Source: Cryptosporangium phraense (GTDB taxonomy: Bacteria > Actinomycetota > Actinomycetes > Mycobacteriales > Cryptosporangiaceae). Taken from it: 64,000 nt of DNA. How positions within the stretch are numbered: the first letter of the stretch is position 1; every line of letters begins with the position of its first letter. Positions 22,178-29,980 of the stretch are shown piece by piece. The position numbers and the translations under genes were made by a program. The notes beneath the pieces are model-generated. The model saw only the letters and a list, made by a program, of their open reading frames with translations. It was not told the origin of the DNA and ran no database searches. The stretch is taken from assembly GCF_006912135.1 (NCBI RefSeq), contig NZ_VIRS01000009.1, positions 62,001 to 126,000 on the forward strand, in the 5' to 3' direction.

Positions 22178-23158
22178 ATGACGTACCCACAGGACCCGCA
22201 AGGGTACGGGCAGCAACAGCCCGGGGCCTATGACCCCAGCGGCGCCGGTTACGGCGACCCGTACGCCCAGCCCGGGTCCTACCAGCCGGCGTACGACCCG
22301 ACCACGGGCCAGCCGCTGCCGCCCGGCCAAGTGCCGCCGGGTCAGGTGCCGCCGGGTCAGGTGCCGCCGGGCAGCCCGTTGACGCCGGGCTACGACTACA
22401 ACCAGCCGCAGTACCCGCAGCAGCCGACGTCGGGATATCCCGGTGCGCCTACGTCGGGATATCCGGGTTACCAGCAGCCGGCGTACCCGCAGCCCGGGTA
22501 TCAGCAGCCGGCCTACCCGCAGCCCGGGTACGGCTATCCGCCGGTGCCGCCGCCGAAGAAGAGCAACACCGGGCTGATCCTCGGCATCGTCGCGGGCGTC
22601 GTCGTGCTGCTCGTGGTCGTGGTCTCGCTCGGCCTCTGGGCGATCTCCGGCGACGACCCGCCGACGCCCAAGCCGACGATCGCCGCCCCGTCGCCGTCGG
22701 TCTCGACGTCCCCGTCGCCGTCCGACCCGCCGTTGCTCTCCCAGTTCAAGGATCCCGACCTGCGCGACTTCGCCCGCCACGGCACGGCGACGGCCACCAC
22801 CTGCGAGGTCGTCACGTCGACGATCCCCGGGGCGAACGCCGCCAACGAAGCGCTGAAGTGCTCGTACACCGGGTCGTTCGAGGTCTACTACCTGCGCTAC
22901 AAGACGCTGGCCGACCGCGACTCGTACGCGAAGTCCGCCCGCAACGGCTTCTCCGACGACACGCTGGTCGTCGACGGCGACACGTTCTGGACCGACGACC
23001 AGCAGACCCGTCAGGGCAACTACATCACCGGCCACGCCACGAAGGACGGTGGCCGCTACATCTACTGGGACGTTCCGGGCAAGCCGGTCTCGGGCGAGAT
23101 CTACACGACGACCACCGACGCGGCCGCGACCGAGGCGTTCTGGAAGAAGATCCGCTGA
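22178..23158 (+). CDS. Pro/Tyr/Gln-rich membrane-anchored protein with exported C-terminal domain
   Basis: 326 residues from the ATG at 22178, which follows a strong GGAGGA site. Residues 1-125 are low complexity: PPGQV units, then TSGYPG and QQPAYPQPGY repeats. One transmembrane helix comes next (TGLILGIVAGVVVLLVVVVS), then a Pro/Ser/Thr linker. The C-terminal domain of about 140 residues has two cysteines (TTCEVVTST; EALKCSYTG) that could form a disulfide. Such architectures are common in actinomycetes, often near kinases. I do not recognise the C-terminal domain. The single-helix topology puts it outside. A TACCCT hexamer at about 22130 could be the -10. Confidence 0.85.
   Translation: MTYPQDPQGYGQQQPGAYDPSGAGYGDPYAQPGSYQPAYDPTTGQPLPPGQVPPGQVPPGQVPPGSPLTPGYDYNQPQYPQQPTSGYPGAPTSGYPGYQQPAYPQPGYQQPAYPQPGYGYPPVPPPKKSNTGLILGIVAGVVVLLVVVVSLGLWAISGDDPPTPKPTIAAPSPSVSTSPSPSDPPLLSQFKDPDLRDFARHGTATATTCEVVTSTIPGANAANEALKCSYTGSFEVYYLRYKTLADRDSYAKSARNGFSDDTLVVDGDTFWTDDQQTRQGNYITGHATKDGGRYIYWDVPGKPVSGEIYTTTTDAAATEAFWKKIR
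22331..22371 (+). repeat. 15-bp tandem repeat coding PPGQV
   Basis: gtgccgccgggtcag occurs exactly at 22331-22345 and 22346-22360, and a third partial copy runs to 22371. It encodes PPGQV units in the cytosolic tail of the protein at 22178. This looks like slippage-type expansion, not a CRISPR array. Confidence 0.9.
22469..22528 (+). repeat. 30-bp tandem duplication coding YQQPAYPQPG
   Basis: Two copies of a 30-bp unit (22469-22498 and 22499-22528) differ at only two positions. Each encodes YQQPAYPQPG in the cytosolic low-complexity tail of the protein at 22178. Confidence 0.9.
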
Positions 23159-23216
23159 CTCGGTTACCTCTGAGTAGGGTTCGCCTGAGAAAGGTTGGAC
23201 CGACGAGAGGAATCCG

Positions 23217-24836
23217 ATGACCGAGCTGGAAGGACACGGCGGGGAGCTGGCGCTGGCCGCGCTGCGGGCCCGCGGTGTCGAGGCGATGTTCACGCTCTCC
23301 GGTGGGCACGTCTTCCCGCTCTACGACGCGGCCCACACCACCGGTTTCCGGCTGATCGACGTCCGGCACGAGCAGAGCGCGGTGTTCGCGGCCGAGGCGA
23401 CCGCGAAGCTCACCCGTCGGCCCGGGCTCGCGGTGCTCACGGCCGGTCCGGGCGTGACGAACGGGGTCTCGGGCGTCACGTCGGCCAAGTTCAACGGCTC
23501 GCCGATCGTCGTCCTGGGCGGGCGGGCGCCGCAGATGCGCTGGGGCGCCGGGTCGCTGCAGGAGTTCGATCACGTCCCGGTGCTCGCGCCGATCACCAAG
23601 CACGCGGCGACGGTCACCGACGTCGGGGCGATCGCCGCCGACGTCGGCGCGGCCGCCGACCTGGCGCTGGCCCCGCACCGCGGTCCGGTCTTCCTCGACC
23701 TGCCGATGGACGTGATCTTCGACCGGGCCCGGTCGGAGATCACGCCGCCGGCGCCGCCCGCGGGCGGCGAGGCCGACCCGGCGGAGGTCTCGGCCGCCGC
23801 CGCGCTGATCGCGAGCGCCGAGCGTCCGGTGCTGATCGCCGGGTCGGACGTCTACGCCGGATCGGCCGAGCAGGCGCTGGTCGCGGCGGCCGAGGCGCTG
23901 CGGGTGCCGGTGTTCAGCAACGGGCAGGGTCGCGGGTGCATCCCGGCCGACCACCCGCTGGCGTTCGCCCGGGTCCGGGGCAAGGCGTTCAAGTCGGCGG
24001 ATCTCGTCGTGGTCGTCGGGACGCCGCTGGACTTCCGGCTCGGGTTCGGGGCGTTCGGCGAGGCGGCGGTCGTACACGTCGTCGACTCGCCGTCGCAGAA
24101 GGCCGGGCACGTGACGACGGCGGCCGCGCCGGTCGGCGACCTGGCGACGATCCTCACCGCGTTCGCCGACTACACCGGGCCGCGGGCCGACCACGAGAGC
24201 TGGATCGCGTCGCTGCGCGACCTCGAGGACGCGGCCCGGTCGGCCGAGCTGGACGTGCTGCGGGCCGACACCGATCCGATCAAGCCGGCCCGGATCTACG
24301 GTGAGCTGCGCTCGGTGCTCGACCGGGACGCGGTCGTGATCTGCGACGGCGGTGACTTCGTGTCGTACGGCGGGCGGTACCTCGACTCGTACACGCCCGG
24401 CTGCTGGCTCGACCCGGGGCCGTACGGCTGCCTCGGCACCGGAGCCGGGTACGCGATCGGGGCCCGGGTGGCCCGGCCCGACAAGCAGATCTGCGTGCTG
24501 TTCGGTGACGGCGCGGCCGGGTTCTCGCTGATGGACGTCGAGTCGTTGGTGCGCCAGAAGCTGCCGGTCGTGATGGTGGTCGGGAACAACGGGATCTGGG
24601 GGCTCGAGAAGCACCCGATGCAGGCGGTGTACGGCTACGACGTGGCGGCGGATCTGCAGCCTGGGCTGCGGTACGACGACGTCGTGAGCGCACTCGGGGG
24701 CGCGGGGGAGACCGTCGAGAAGCCGGGCGATCTGGGTCCGGCCCTGCGCCGAGCCTTCGACGCCGGAGTCCCGTACCTGGTGAACGTCCTGACCGATCCG
24801 TCCGACGCCTACCCCCGCAGTTCGAATTTGGCGTGA
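23217..24836 (+). CDS. ThDP-dependent acetolactate synthase-like enzyme (IlvG type)
   Basis: 539 residues in three domains. The Pyr domain has the cofactor-activating Glu in DVRHEQSAVFAAE and TAGPGVTNGVSG. The central domain has VLIAGSDVYAG. The PP domain has GDGAAGFSLMDVESLVRQ with the metal-binding GDGA...N pattern (VVGNNGIWG). FTLSGGHVFPLYD and VLGGRAPQMRWGAGSLQE closely recall mycobacterial IlvG, a catalytic-subunit paralogue of acetohydroxyacid synthase whose role is uncertain. No ilvN-like subunit follows. GAGAGGAA precedes the ATG, and TAGGGT at 23173-23178 could be the -10. A true ilvB lies at 62565. Confidence 0.85.
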   Translation: MTELEGHGGELALAALRARGVEAMFTLSGGHVFPLYDAAHTTGFRLIDVRHEQSAVFAAEATAKLTRRPGLAVLTAGPGVTNGVSGVTSAKFNGSPIVVLGGRAPQMRWGAGSLQEFDHVPVLAPITKHAATVTDVGAIAADVGAAADLALAPHRGPVFLDLPMDVIFDRARSEITPPAPPAGGEADPAEVSAAAALIASAERPVLIAGSDVYAGSAEQALVAAAEALRVPVFSNGQGRGCIPADHPLAFARVRGKAFKSADLVVVVGTPLDFRLGFGAFGEAAVVHVVDSPSQKAGHVTTAAAPVGDLATILTAFADYTGPRADHESWIASLRDLEDAARSAELDVLRADTDPIKPARIYGELRSVLDRDAVVICDGGDFVSYGGRYLDSYTPGCWLDPGPYGCLGTGAGYAIGARVARPDKQICVLFGDGAAGFSLMDVESLVRQKLPVVMVVGNNGIWGLEKHPMQAVYGYDVAADLQPGLRYDDVVSALGGAGETVEKPGDLGPALRRAFDAGVPYLVNVLTDPSDAYPRSSNLA

Positions 24837-24842
24837 GAAGAG

Positions 24843-24871
24843 TGTCGTAGCGCGGCCCGGGTGTTCGTGGT
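24843..24871 (+). promoter_or_regulatory. Candidate ECF-type promoter of the first RibD-DGPF-sigma operon
   Basis: TGTCGT (24843-24848), a 17-nt spacer and CGTGGT (24866-24871) lie 38 bp before the first ATG. ECF42 sigma factors are reported, as I recall, to use a TGTCGA-type -35. The related box before the mirror operon (32146-32174) has the same 17-nt spacing. This is inference from two sites only. Confidence 0.35.
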
Positions 24872-24897
24872 GAGGGTGTAAGCCACCAACACCCGGG
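24856..24897. promoter_or_regulatory. Long interrupted palindrome upstream of the RibD-DGPF-sigma operon
   Basis: cccgggtgtt (24856-24865) and aacacccggg (24888-24897) are perfect 10-bp inverted arms. An inner GTGG/CCAC pair (24867-24870, 24883-24886) extends the stem. The distal arm touches the GGGAGGA ribosome site at 24895-24901. It could be a terminator for the ThDP gene, an operator, or an RNA hairpin that masks the ribosome site. Confidence 0.55.
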
Positions 24898-24908
24898 AGG
24901 ACGTACCG

Positions 24909-25547
24909 ATGAAGCTCAGCGTCAATCTGTTTCTCACGCTCGACGGGGTCGCGCAGGGGCCGGGCGGGCGGGAGGAAGACACCTCGGGCAAGTTCGACCG
25001 CGGCGGCTGGGTCGTGCCGTACTTCGACGAGGCCGGCGGTGCGTTCGTGAGCCGCTACTTCGCCGAAGCCGAGGCGTTCCTCTACGGCCGCCTCACCTAC
25101 CAGATCATGGCCGCCCACTGGCCGCTGGTCACCGACCCCGCCGACCCGGTCGCCGGCCGGCTCAACACCTACCCCAAGTACGTCGTCTCCAGCACCCTCA
25201 CCGACGCCGACGCGAGCTGGGCCAACAGCACGGTCCTGCGCGGCGACTTCCTGGCCGCGATCCGCGACCTGAAGAAGCAGCCCGGCGGCGAGCTCCAGGT
25301 CCACGGCTGCGCCCAGCTGGCCCGGACCCTGCACGAGGCCGGCCTGATCGACGTCTACCGGCTGATGATCTTCCCGGTGACCGTCGGCGACGGTAAGCGC
25401 CTGTTCTCGCCCGACGCCCCGCCGACCGGCTTCCGTACGGTGAGCGCGGAAACCACGCCCACCGGGGTCTCGCTGCTGACGCTGGAACCGGTACCGTTCG
25501 CCGCCGGCGACTTCGAGGTCATCGACGGCGAGTCACGCGCCCGATAA
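24909..25547 (+). CDS. Dihydrofolate reductase/RibD C-terminal family protein
   Basis: 212 residues. The beginning [20 protein letters not shown] and the segments [29 protein letters not shown] and [20 protein letters not shown] followed by [12 protein letters not shown] are diagnostic of stand-alone RibD_C reductase-fold proteins. They probably bind NADPH; substrates are generally unknown. Family members often sit beside DGPF/YCII and ECF42 genes, as here: the DGPF gene starts 17 bp downstream after a GAGGAG site. A second, shorter homologue is at 31567-32103 in a mirrored set. Confidence 0.9.
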   Translation: MKLSVNLFLTLDGVAQGPGGREEDTSGKFDRGGWVVPYFDEAGGAFVSRYFAEAEAFLYGRLTYQIMAAHWPLVTDPADPVAGRLNTYPKYVVSSTLTDADASWANSTVLRGDFLAAIRDLKKQPGGELQVHGCAQLARTLHEAGLIDVYRLMIFPVTVGDGKRLFSPDAPPTGFRTVSAETTPTGVSLLTLEPVPFAAGDFEVIDGESRAR

Positions 25548-25564
25548 CGCGAGGAGAAACAGTC

Positions 25565-25915
25565 ATGGCACAGCAGTACATGCTCTCGGTCTGGCACGTC
25601 GGCGGGTACCCGGAGCTTCCCCCGGACGAGATGCAGGCCCAGTTCGAGGCCGTCGGCGCGTTCAACCAGGAGGTCATGGACGCCGGCGCCTGGGTGTTCG
25701 CCGGCGGCCTGATGCCCCGGGACACCGCGACGACCGTCGACAACACCGGCGCCGAGACGATCCTGGCCGACGGCCCGTTCGCCGAGACCAAAGAGCACAT
25801 CGGCGGCTTCTGGGTGATCACGGCCGAGAATCTCGACGAGGCGCTGCGCTGGGCGGCCAAGGGCTCGAAGGCGTGCGCGGGCAAGGTCGAGGTCCGGCCC
25901 TTCCAGAGCGAATGA
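25565..25915 (+). CDS. DGPF/YCII-domain protein
   Basis: 116 residues with the motif ADGPFAETKEHIGGFWVI, which gives the DGPF family its name, in a ferredoxin-like YCII fold. These small proteins are the characteristic partners of ECF42 sigma factors. Their biochemical role is unsettled, with dehydrogenase- or enzyme-like activity proposed. GCGAGGAG lies upstream. The last four bases ATGA are shared with the start of the sigma factor gene, so translation is coupled. Confidence 0.92.
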   Translation: MAQQYMLSVWHVGGYPELPPDEMQAQFEAVGAFNQEVMDAGAWVFAGGLMPRDTATTVDNTGAETILADGPFAETKEHIGGFWVITAENLDEALRWAAKGSKACAGKVEVRPFQSE

Positions 25916-27114
25916 CCGCGTCCGACGAGGACATCGAGCGCATCGTCCGGGCCGAGTACGGGCGGGTCGTGGCGACGCTCGTCCGCCGCTTCTCCGACGT
26001 CGACATCGCCGAGGAAGCGGCCGGCGAGGCGCTCGTCGTCGCGGTGCAGACCTGGCGGCGGGACGGGCTGCCGCCGAACCCCGGCGGCTGGCTCGTCACC
26101 ACGGCCGGCAACCGGGCCATCGACCGGATCCGACGCGAGTCCACCCGGGACGCCCGCCAGAAGGAGGCGGCCATGCTCACCCCGCCCGACTCCGATCCAC
26201 TCGGCGCGGTCGACGACGACCGGCTCCGGCTCATCTTCATGTGCTGCCACCCGGCGCTGGCCGTCGAAGCCCGGGTCGCGCTGACGCTGCGGCTGGTCGT
26301 CGGCCTGTCGATGGCCGAGATCGCGGCCGCGTTCGTCGTCGAGGAGACGACGATGGCGCAGCGTCTCACCCGGGCCAAGCGGAAGATCAAGGCGGCCCGG
26401 ATCCCGTTCGGGGTCCCGTTCGCCTCCGACCTGCCGTCCCGGCTGAGCTCGGCGATGGCCGTCGTCTACCTGGTCTTCAACCAGGGCTACTTCGCCACCA
26501 CCGGTGACGTCCCGCTCCGGGGCGAGCTCTGCGCCGAGGCGATCCGGCTGGCCCGGCTGCTCCGGCAGCTGCTGCCGGACGAGCCGGAGACGTCCGGACT
26601 GCTGGCCCTGCTCCTGCTGACCGACGCGCGTCGGCCGGCGCGGTTCGAGGGGACGACACTCGTACCGCTGGCCGAGCAGGACCGTACCCGGTGGATCCGG
26701 CCGTCGATCGACGAGGGGCACGACCTGGTCCGGCAGTGCCTGAAGCTCCAGCGCCCGGGTTACTACCAGATCCTGGCCGCGATCAACGCCGTGCACACCG
26801 ACGGCCCGGCGAGCGACTGGCGGCAGGTGCTGGCGCTCTACGACCAACTGATGGTCGTGGCCCCGTCGCCGGTCGTCGCACTGAACCGGGCGGTCGCGCT
26901 GGCCGAGGTCGAGGGGCCGGCGGCCGCGTTGACGGCCGTCGACGCGCTCGACCTCGTGCCGTACCACGCCTGGCACGCGACCCGGGCCGACCTGCTCCGC
27001 CGGCTCGGTCACGACCGGGACGCCGCCGCGGCCTACGAGTCGGCGATCGCGCTGGCCGACAACCCGGCCGAGCGGGACTTCCTGACCACGCGTTTGGCTT
27101 CAGTCCGCGGCTAG
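25912..27114 (+). CDS. ECF42-type RNA polymerase sigma factor with C-terminal extension
   Basis: 400 residues from the ATG at 25912, overlapping the DGPF gene by ATGA. Sigma region 2 is at about 5-75 (ADIAEEA-like stretch, NPGGWLVTTAGNRAIDRIR) and region 4 at about 110-165 (LTLRLVVGLSMAEIAAAFVV, MAQRLTRAKRKI). A helical, TPR-like extension of about 230 residues (VYLVFNQGYFATTGD; ALNRAVALAEVEGPAAAL; AYESAIALADNPAERDFL) is typical of ECF42, where it replaces an anti-sigma factor in control. Its product pairs with the DGPF protein. The first diguanylate cyclase gene begins 11 bp after the stop. Confidence 0.92.
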   Translation: MTASDEDIERIVRAEYGRVVATLVRRFSDVDIAEEAAGEALVVAVQTWRRDGLPPNPGGWLVTTAGNRAIDRIRRESTRDARQKEAAMLTPPDSDPLGAVDDDRLRLIFMCCHPALAVEARVALTLRLVVGLSMAEIAAAFVVEETTMAQRLTRAKRKIKAARIPFGVPFASDLPSRLSSAMAVVYLVFNQGYFATTGDVPLRGELCAEAIRLARLLRQLLPDEPETSGLLALLLLTDARRPARFEGTTLVPLAEQDRTRWIRPSIDEGHDLVRQCLKLQRPGYYQILAAINAVHTDGPASDWRQVLALYDQLMVVAPSPVVALNRAVALAEVEGPAAALTAVDALDLVPYHAWHATRADLLRRLGHDRDAAAAYESAIALADNPAERDFLTTRLASVRG

Positions 27115-27125
27115 CCCGCCGATGG

Positions 27126-28547
27126 GTGGGCGTGCTGTCGCGTCGAGCCCGGGCGCTGGCCCACTCGGTGCTGGTCGGCACCGTCGTCATGTCGCTGATC
27201 GTCGTGCTGCGGGTGCTCGGCCTGGCCGGGACGACCCCGCTGTGGGTGTTCGCCGTGCTCGTCGTCGTCGGAACGACGTTCCACGAGCCGGCGCTGCACC
27301 GCGCGCTCAGCGGCGGCGACCTCAGCCGGCGGCTCTGGCCGCGGGTCGCGATGCGGTACCTGGTCAACACCGCGACGATCTACGCGACCGGCTGGGGCCC
27401 GGTGCTGGCCGTGACCCACCTCGTCCTGCTGTCGGAGTTCACCGGCCAGTCCGGCTCGCGGGCCTGGCGGCCGGCCGCGGTGTGCAGCGCCGTGACGATC
27501 GGGCTCGGCGAGCTGGCGATCAACGCCGGCCTGTACAGCTACCTCCCGGAGCCCCAGGTGCACGGGGTGGCCGTGCTGGTCGCGGCCGGCACCGTGCTCG
27601 CCTGCCGGTTCTTCGGAGCCGCCGTCCGGGCCCGCGAGCAGGTGGAGACCGCGCTGCGCGGGAGCGAGGAACGGTTCCGGTCGGTCGTCCAGGACGGGTC
27701 GGACATGGTCACGTTCACCGATCGGGACGGCGTCCTGCGGTACGTGAGCCCGAACTCGTCCCGGGTCGTCGGACACGAGCCCGAGGTCCTGCTCGGCGAC
27801 GGCCTGTGGAAGCTCATCCACCCCGACGACCGGGACCTCGCCCACGAGTTGCGGGCCCGGATCCGCGAGCAGCCGGACACCGAGCACTCGGCCGAGCTGC
27901 GATTCCGGCGGGCCGACGGCGTCTGGCGATGGCACGAGGTCGTGGTCCGCAACCTGCTCGACCGTCCCGAGGTCGACGCGGTCGTCGGCCACCAGCGGGA
28001 CGTGCACGACCGGCGGACCGCGCAGGACCGGATCGCCTACGCGGCGACCCACGACGCGCTCACCGGCCTGCTCAACGCGTCGGCGTTCCAGCTGGCGCTG
28101 GAGGAGACGCTCGGGCACTCCTACCCGGTGGGCCTGCTGTTCCTCGACCTGGACGGGTTCAAGCAGGTCAACGACGTCCTCGGGCACGCGGCCGGTGACG
28201 AGAGGCTGCGCCTGGTCGCCGACGTGCTGCGGACGTGCGGCCGGGAGCGGGACGTGCTCGGCCGGCTCGGGGGCGACGAGTTCGTCGTCGCGCTGAACGG
28301 CGTCGGCGGGAGCGCGCAGGCCGAGGCGATCGCCGCGGCGATCATCCAGGGCATCGACGCGGCCCAGCCGCCCGACGACGGGGGCACGCGGGTGGGGTGC
28401 AGCATCGGCATCGCGCTGGCCCAGCCGGGCGAGGTGGACGCCCGCGGCCTGGTGCGCCGGGCCGACGCGGCGATGTACACCTCGAAGCGCCGGCGGCGGA
28501 ACGGGTACGAGCTCTCCGCCGGATCGATGCCGGCCGTGGCCGGGTGA
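27126..28547 (+). CDS. Membrane PAS-GGDEF diguanylate cyclase (first of pair)
   Basis: 473 residues from the GTG at 27126; a GTG at 27132 is also possible. About four to five transmembrane helices cover 1-155 (VLVGTVVMSLIVVLRVLGLA onward). A PAS domain at 175-300 (FRSVVQDGSDMVTFTDRDG; PEVLLGDGLWKLIHPDD; WRWHEVVVRNLL) is followed by a GGDEF domain at 310-470 with FLDLDGFKQVNDVLGH and RLGGDEFVV. An RERD inhibitory site lies five residues before GGDEF, so it should make cyclic di-GMP under product inhibition. Eleven bp separate it from the sigma factor gene, and the next cyclase overlaps it by GTGA. Confidence 0.92.
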   Translation: MGVLSRRARALAHSVLVGTVVMSLIVVLRVLGLAGTTPLWVFAVLVVVGTTFHEPALHRALSGGDLSRRLWPRVAMRYLVNTATIYATGWGPVLAVTHLVLLSEFTGQSGSRAWRPAAVCSAVTIGLGELAINAGLYSYLPEPQVHGVAVLVAAGTVLACRFFGAAVRAREQVETALRGSEERFRSVVQDGSDMVTFTDRDGVLRYVSPNSSRVVGHEPEVLLGDGLWKLIHPDDRDLAHELRARIREQPDTEHSAELRFRRADGVWRWHEVVVRNLLDRPEVDAVVGHQRDVHDRRTAQDRIAYAATHDALTGLLNASAFQLALEETLGHSYPVGLLFLDLDGFKQVNDVLGHAAGDERLRLVADVLRTCGRERDVLGRLGGDEFVVALNGVGGSAQAEAIAAAIIQGIDAAQPPDDGGTRVGCSIGIALAQPGEVDARGLVRRADAAMYTSKRRRRNGYELSAGSMPAVAG

Positions 28548-29980
28548 GCCCGTTGCGCCATCTCCGCAACGCGGCCGAGCAGGTGGTCGTGCTACTCGTG
28601 CTCGCCGTGCTGCGGTTGTTCGACCTGGTCGGCCCCACGCCGTTCTGGGTGTTCGTCGCGCTGCTGGGGGCGGGCGCGGTCCTGCAGCAGCCGGGGGTGC
28701 AGGACCGGCTGGGCGGCGGGACCGGCGAGCGGCTGTGGCTGCGCGTCGGGTCGCGGATCGCGATCAACACGACGCTGATCTACGCGATCGGCTGGGGCGC
28801 GATGCTGGCCGTCGCGCACCTCAACGTGCTGTCCCGGTTCGTCCGGCAGGACGGTTCCCGGGCCTGGCGGCCGCTGGCCGTGTGCAGTGCGGTGTCGCTG
28901 CTGATCGGCCAGGTCGCGATCGGCTGCGGGCTGTTCAGCTACCTGCCGCTCCCCGAAGGGCACGGGGTCGCGCTGTTGATCGGGCTCGGCGTCGTCAGCA
29001 CGAGTGCGGTGCTCGGGGAGGCCGTCCGCCGGAGGGAAGAGGCGGAAGCCGCGCTCCGCGCGAGCGAGGGCGCCCTCCGCGCGAGCGAGGAGCGCTTCGC
29101 GGCGCTCCTGTACGACGGGGCCGACATCATCACGCTGACCGACGCCGACGGGCAGGTCGTCTACGTGAGCCCGACCGCCGCGCGGATCACCGGGCACGAC
29201 CCGGCGAGCCTGCTCGGCGACGGCCTGTGGACGCACCTCCACCCGGACGACTACGCGGCCGCCGCGGAGTTCAACGCCCGGATCCGCGCCGAGCCGGACG
29301 TCGTGCACGCCCGGGAGCTGCGGATCCGGCACGCCGACGGGTCGTGGCGCTGGCACGAGTTCGTCACCCGCAACCTGCTGACGCACCCCGGCGTGCGGGC
29401 GATCGTCGGCCACCACCGGGACATCCACGACCGGCGGACCGCCCAGGAACAGATCCTGTACGCGGCGACGCACGACGAACTGACCGGCGTCCTGAACAAC
29501 TCGGCGGTCAAGCTCATGATCGAGCAGACGCTGGCCGGCGCGGCCGAGGGCGGGTACCCGGTCGGGCTGCTCTTCCTCGACCTGGACGGGTTCAAGCAGG
29601 TCAACGACGACCACGGGCACGCCGCCGGGGACGAGAAACTGCAGCTGGTCAGCCGGGTCCTGGAGTCGACCGGCCGGGAGCGGGACGTGATCGGGCGGAT
29701 CGGCGGCGACGAGTTCGTCGTGCTGTGCAACGGCGTGGCCGGGCCGGAGCAGCTGGAGGCCCAGGCCCGGCTGATCCTGGCCGGGATCGCGGACGCCCAG
29801 CCGCCCGGGGAGAGCGGTGCCCGGGTCGGGTGCAGCATCGGGATCGCGCTGGCCGACCCGGGCACGCTGGACGCCAAGGCGCTGCTGCGCCGAGCGGACG
29901 CGGCGATGTACGTGTCGAAGCGACGCGGCCCCAACGGCTACGAGGTGTTCGCCGACTCGATGATCGCCAACGCCGGTTAG
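28544..29980 (+). CDS. Membrane PAS-GGDEF diguanylate cyclase (second of pair)
   Basis: 478 residues from the GTG at 28544, overlapping the previous stop (GTGA). It has the same architecture as the upstream gene: about four to five N-terminal transmembrane helices, a linker, PAS (FAALLYDGADIITLTDADG; WRWHEFVTRNLL) and GGDEF with FLDLDGFKQVNDDHGH, an RERD inhibitory site and RIGGDEFVVL. Long stretches are shared with its neighbour (for example GSRAWRPLAVCSAVSL against GSRAWRPAAVCSAVTI), so they arose by tandem duplication. The helix before PAS contains a fresh internal repeat (ALRASEG, ALRASEE). The stop overlaps the convergent second ECF42 gene by 4 bp. Confidence 0.92.
   Translation: MSPLRHLRNAAEQVVVLLVLAVLRLFDLVGPTPFWVFVALLGAGAVLQQPGVQDRLGGGTGERLWLRVGSRIAINTTLIYAIGWGAMLAVAHLNVLSRFVRQDGSRAWRPLAVCSAVSLLIGQVAIGCGLFSYLPLPEGHGVALLIGLGVVSTSAVLGEAVRRREEAEAALRASEGALRASEERFAALLYDGADIITLTDADGQVVYVSPTAARITGHDPASLLGDGLWTHLHPDDYAAAAEFNARIRAEPDVVHARELRIRHADGSWRWHEFVTRNLLTHPGVRAIVGHHRDIHDRRTAQEQILYAATHDELTGVLNNSAVKLMIEQTLAGAAEGGYPVGLLFLDLDGFKQVNDDHGHAAGDEKLQLVSRVLESTGRERDVIGRIGGDEFVVLCNGVAGPEQLEAQARLILAGIADAQPPGESGARVGCSIGIALADPGTLDAKALLRRADAAMYVSKRRGPNGYEVFADSMIANAG
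29051..29092 (+). repeat. 21-bp tandem duplication in the PAS linker
   Basis: Two 21-bp units (29051-29071 and 29072-29092), differing at three positions near their ends, encode ALRASEG and ALRASEE. The paralogue upstream has a single copy (ALRGSEE). It adds two helical turns to the signalling helix between membrane and PAS domain. Confidence 0.8.

Noticed and set aside
22317-22540. Repeat cluster considered as CRISPR-like array
   Set aside because: Units are in frame, have no spacers and encode Pro/Gln/Tyr repeats of a protein.
27114-27126. Terminator between the ECF42 gene and the first cyclase
   Set aside because: Only 11 bp separate the genes and no inverted repeat is present, so readthrough is more likely.
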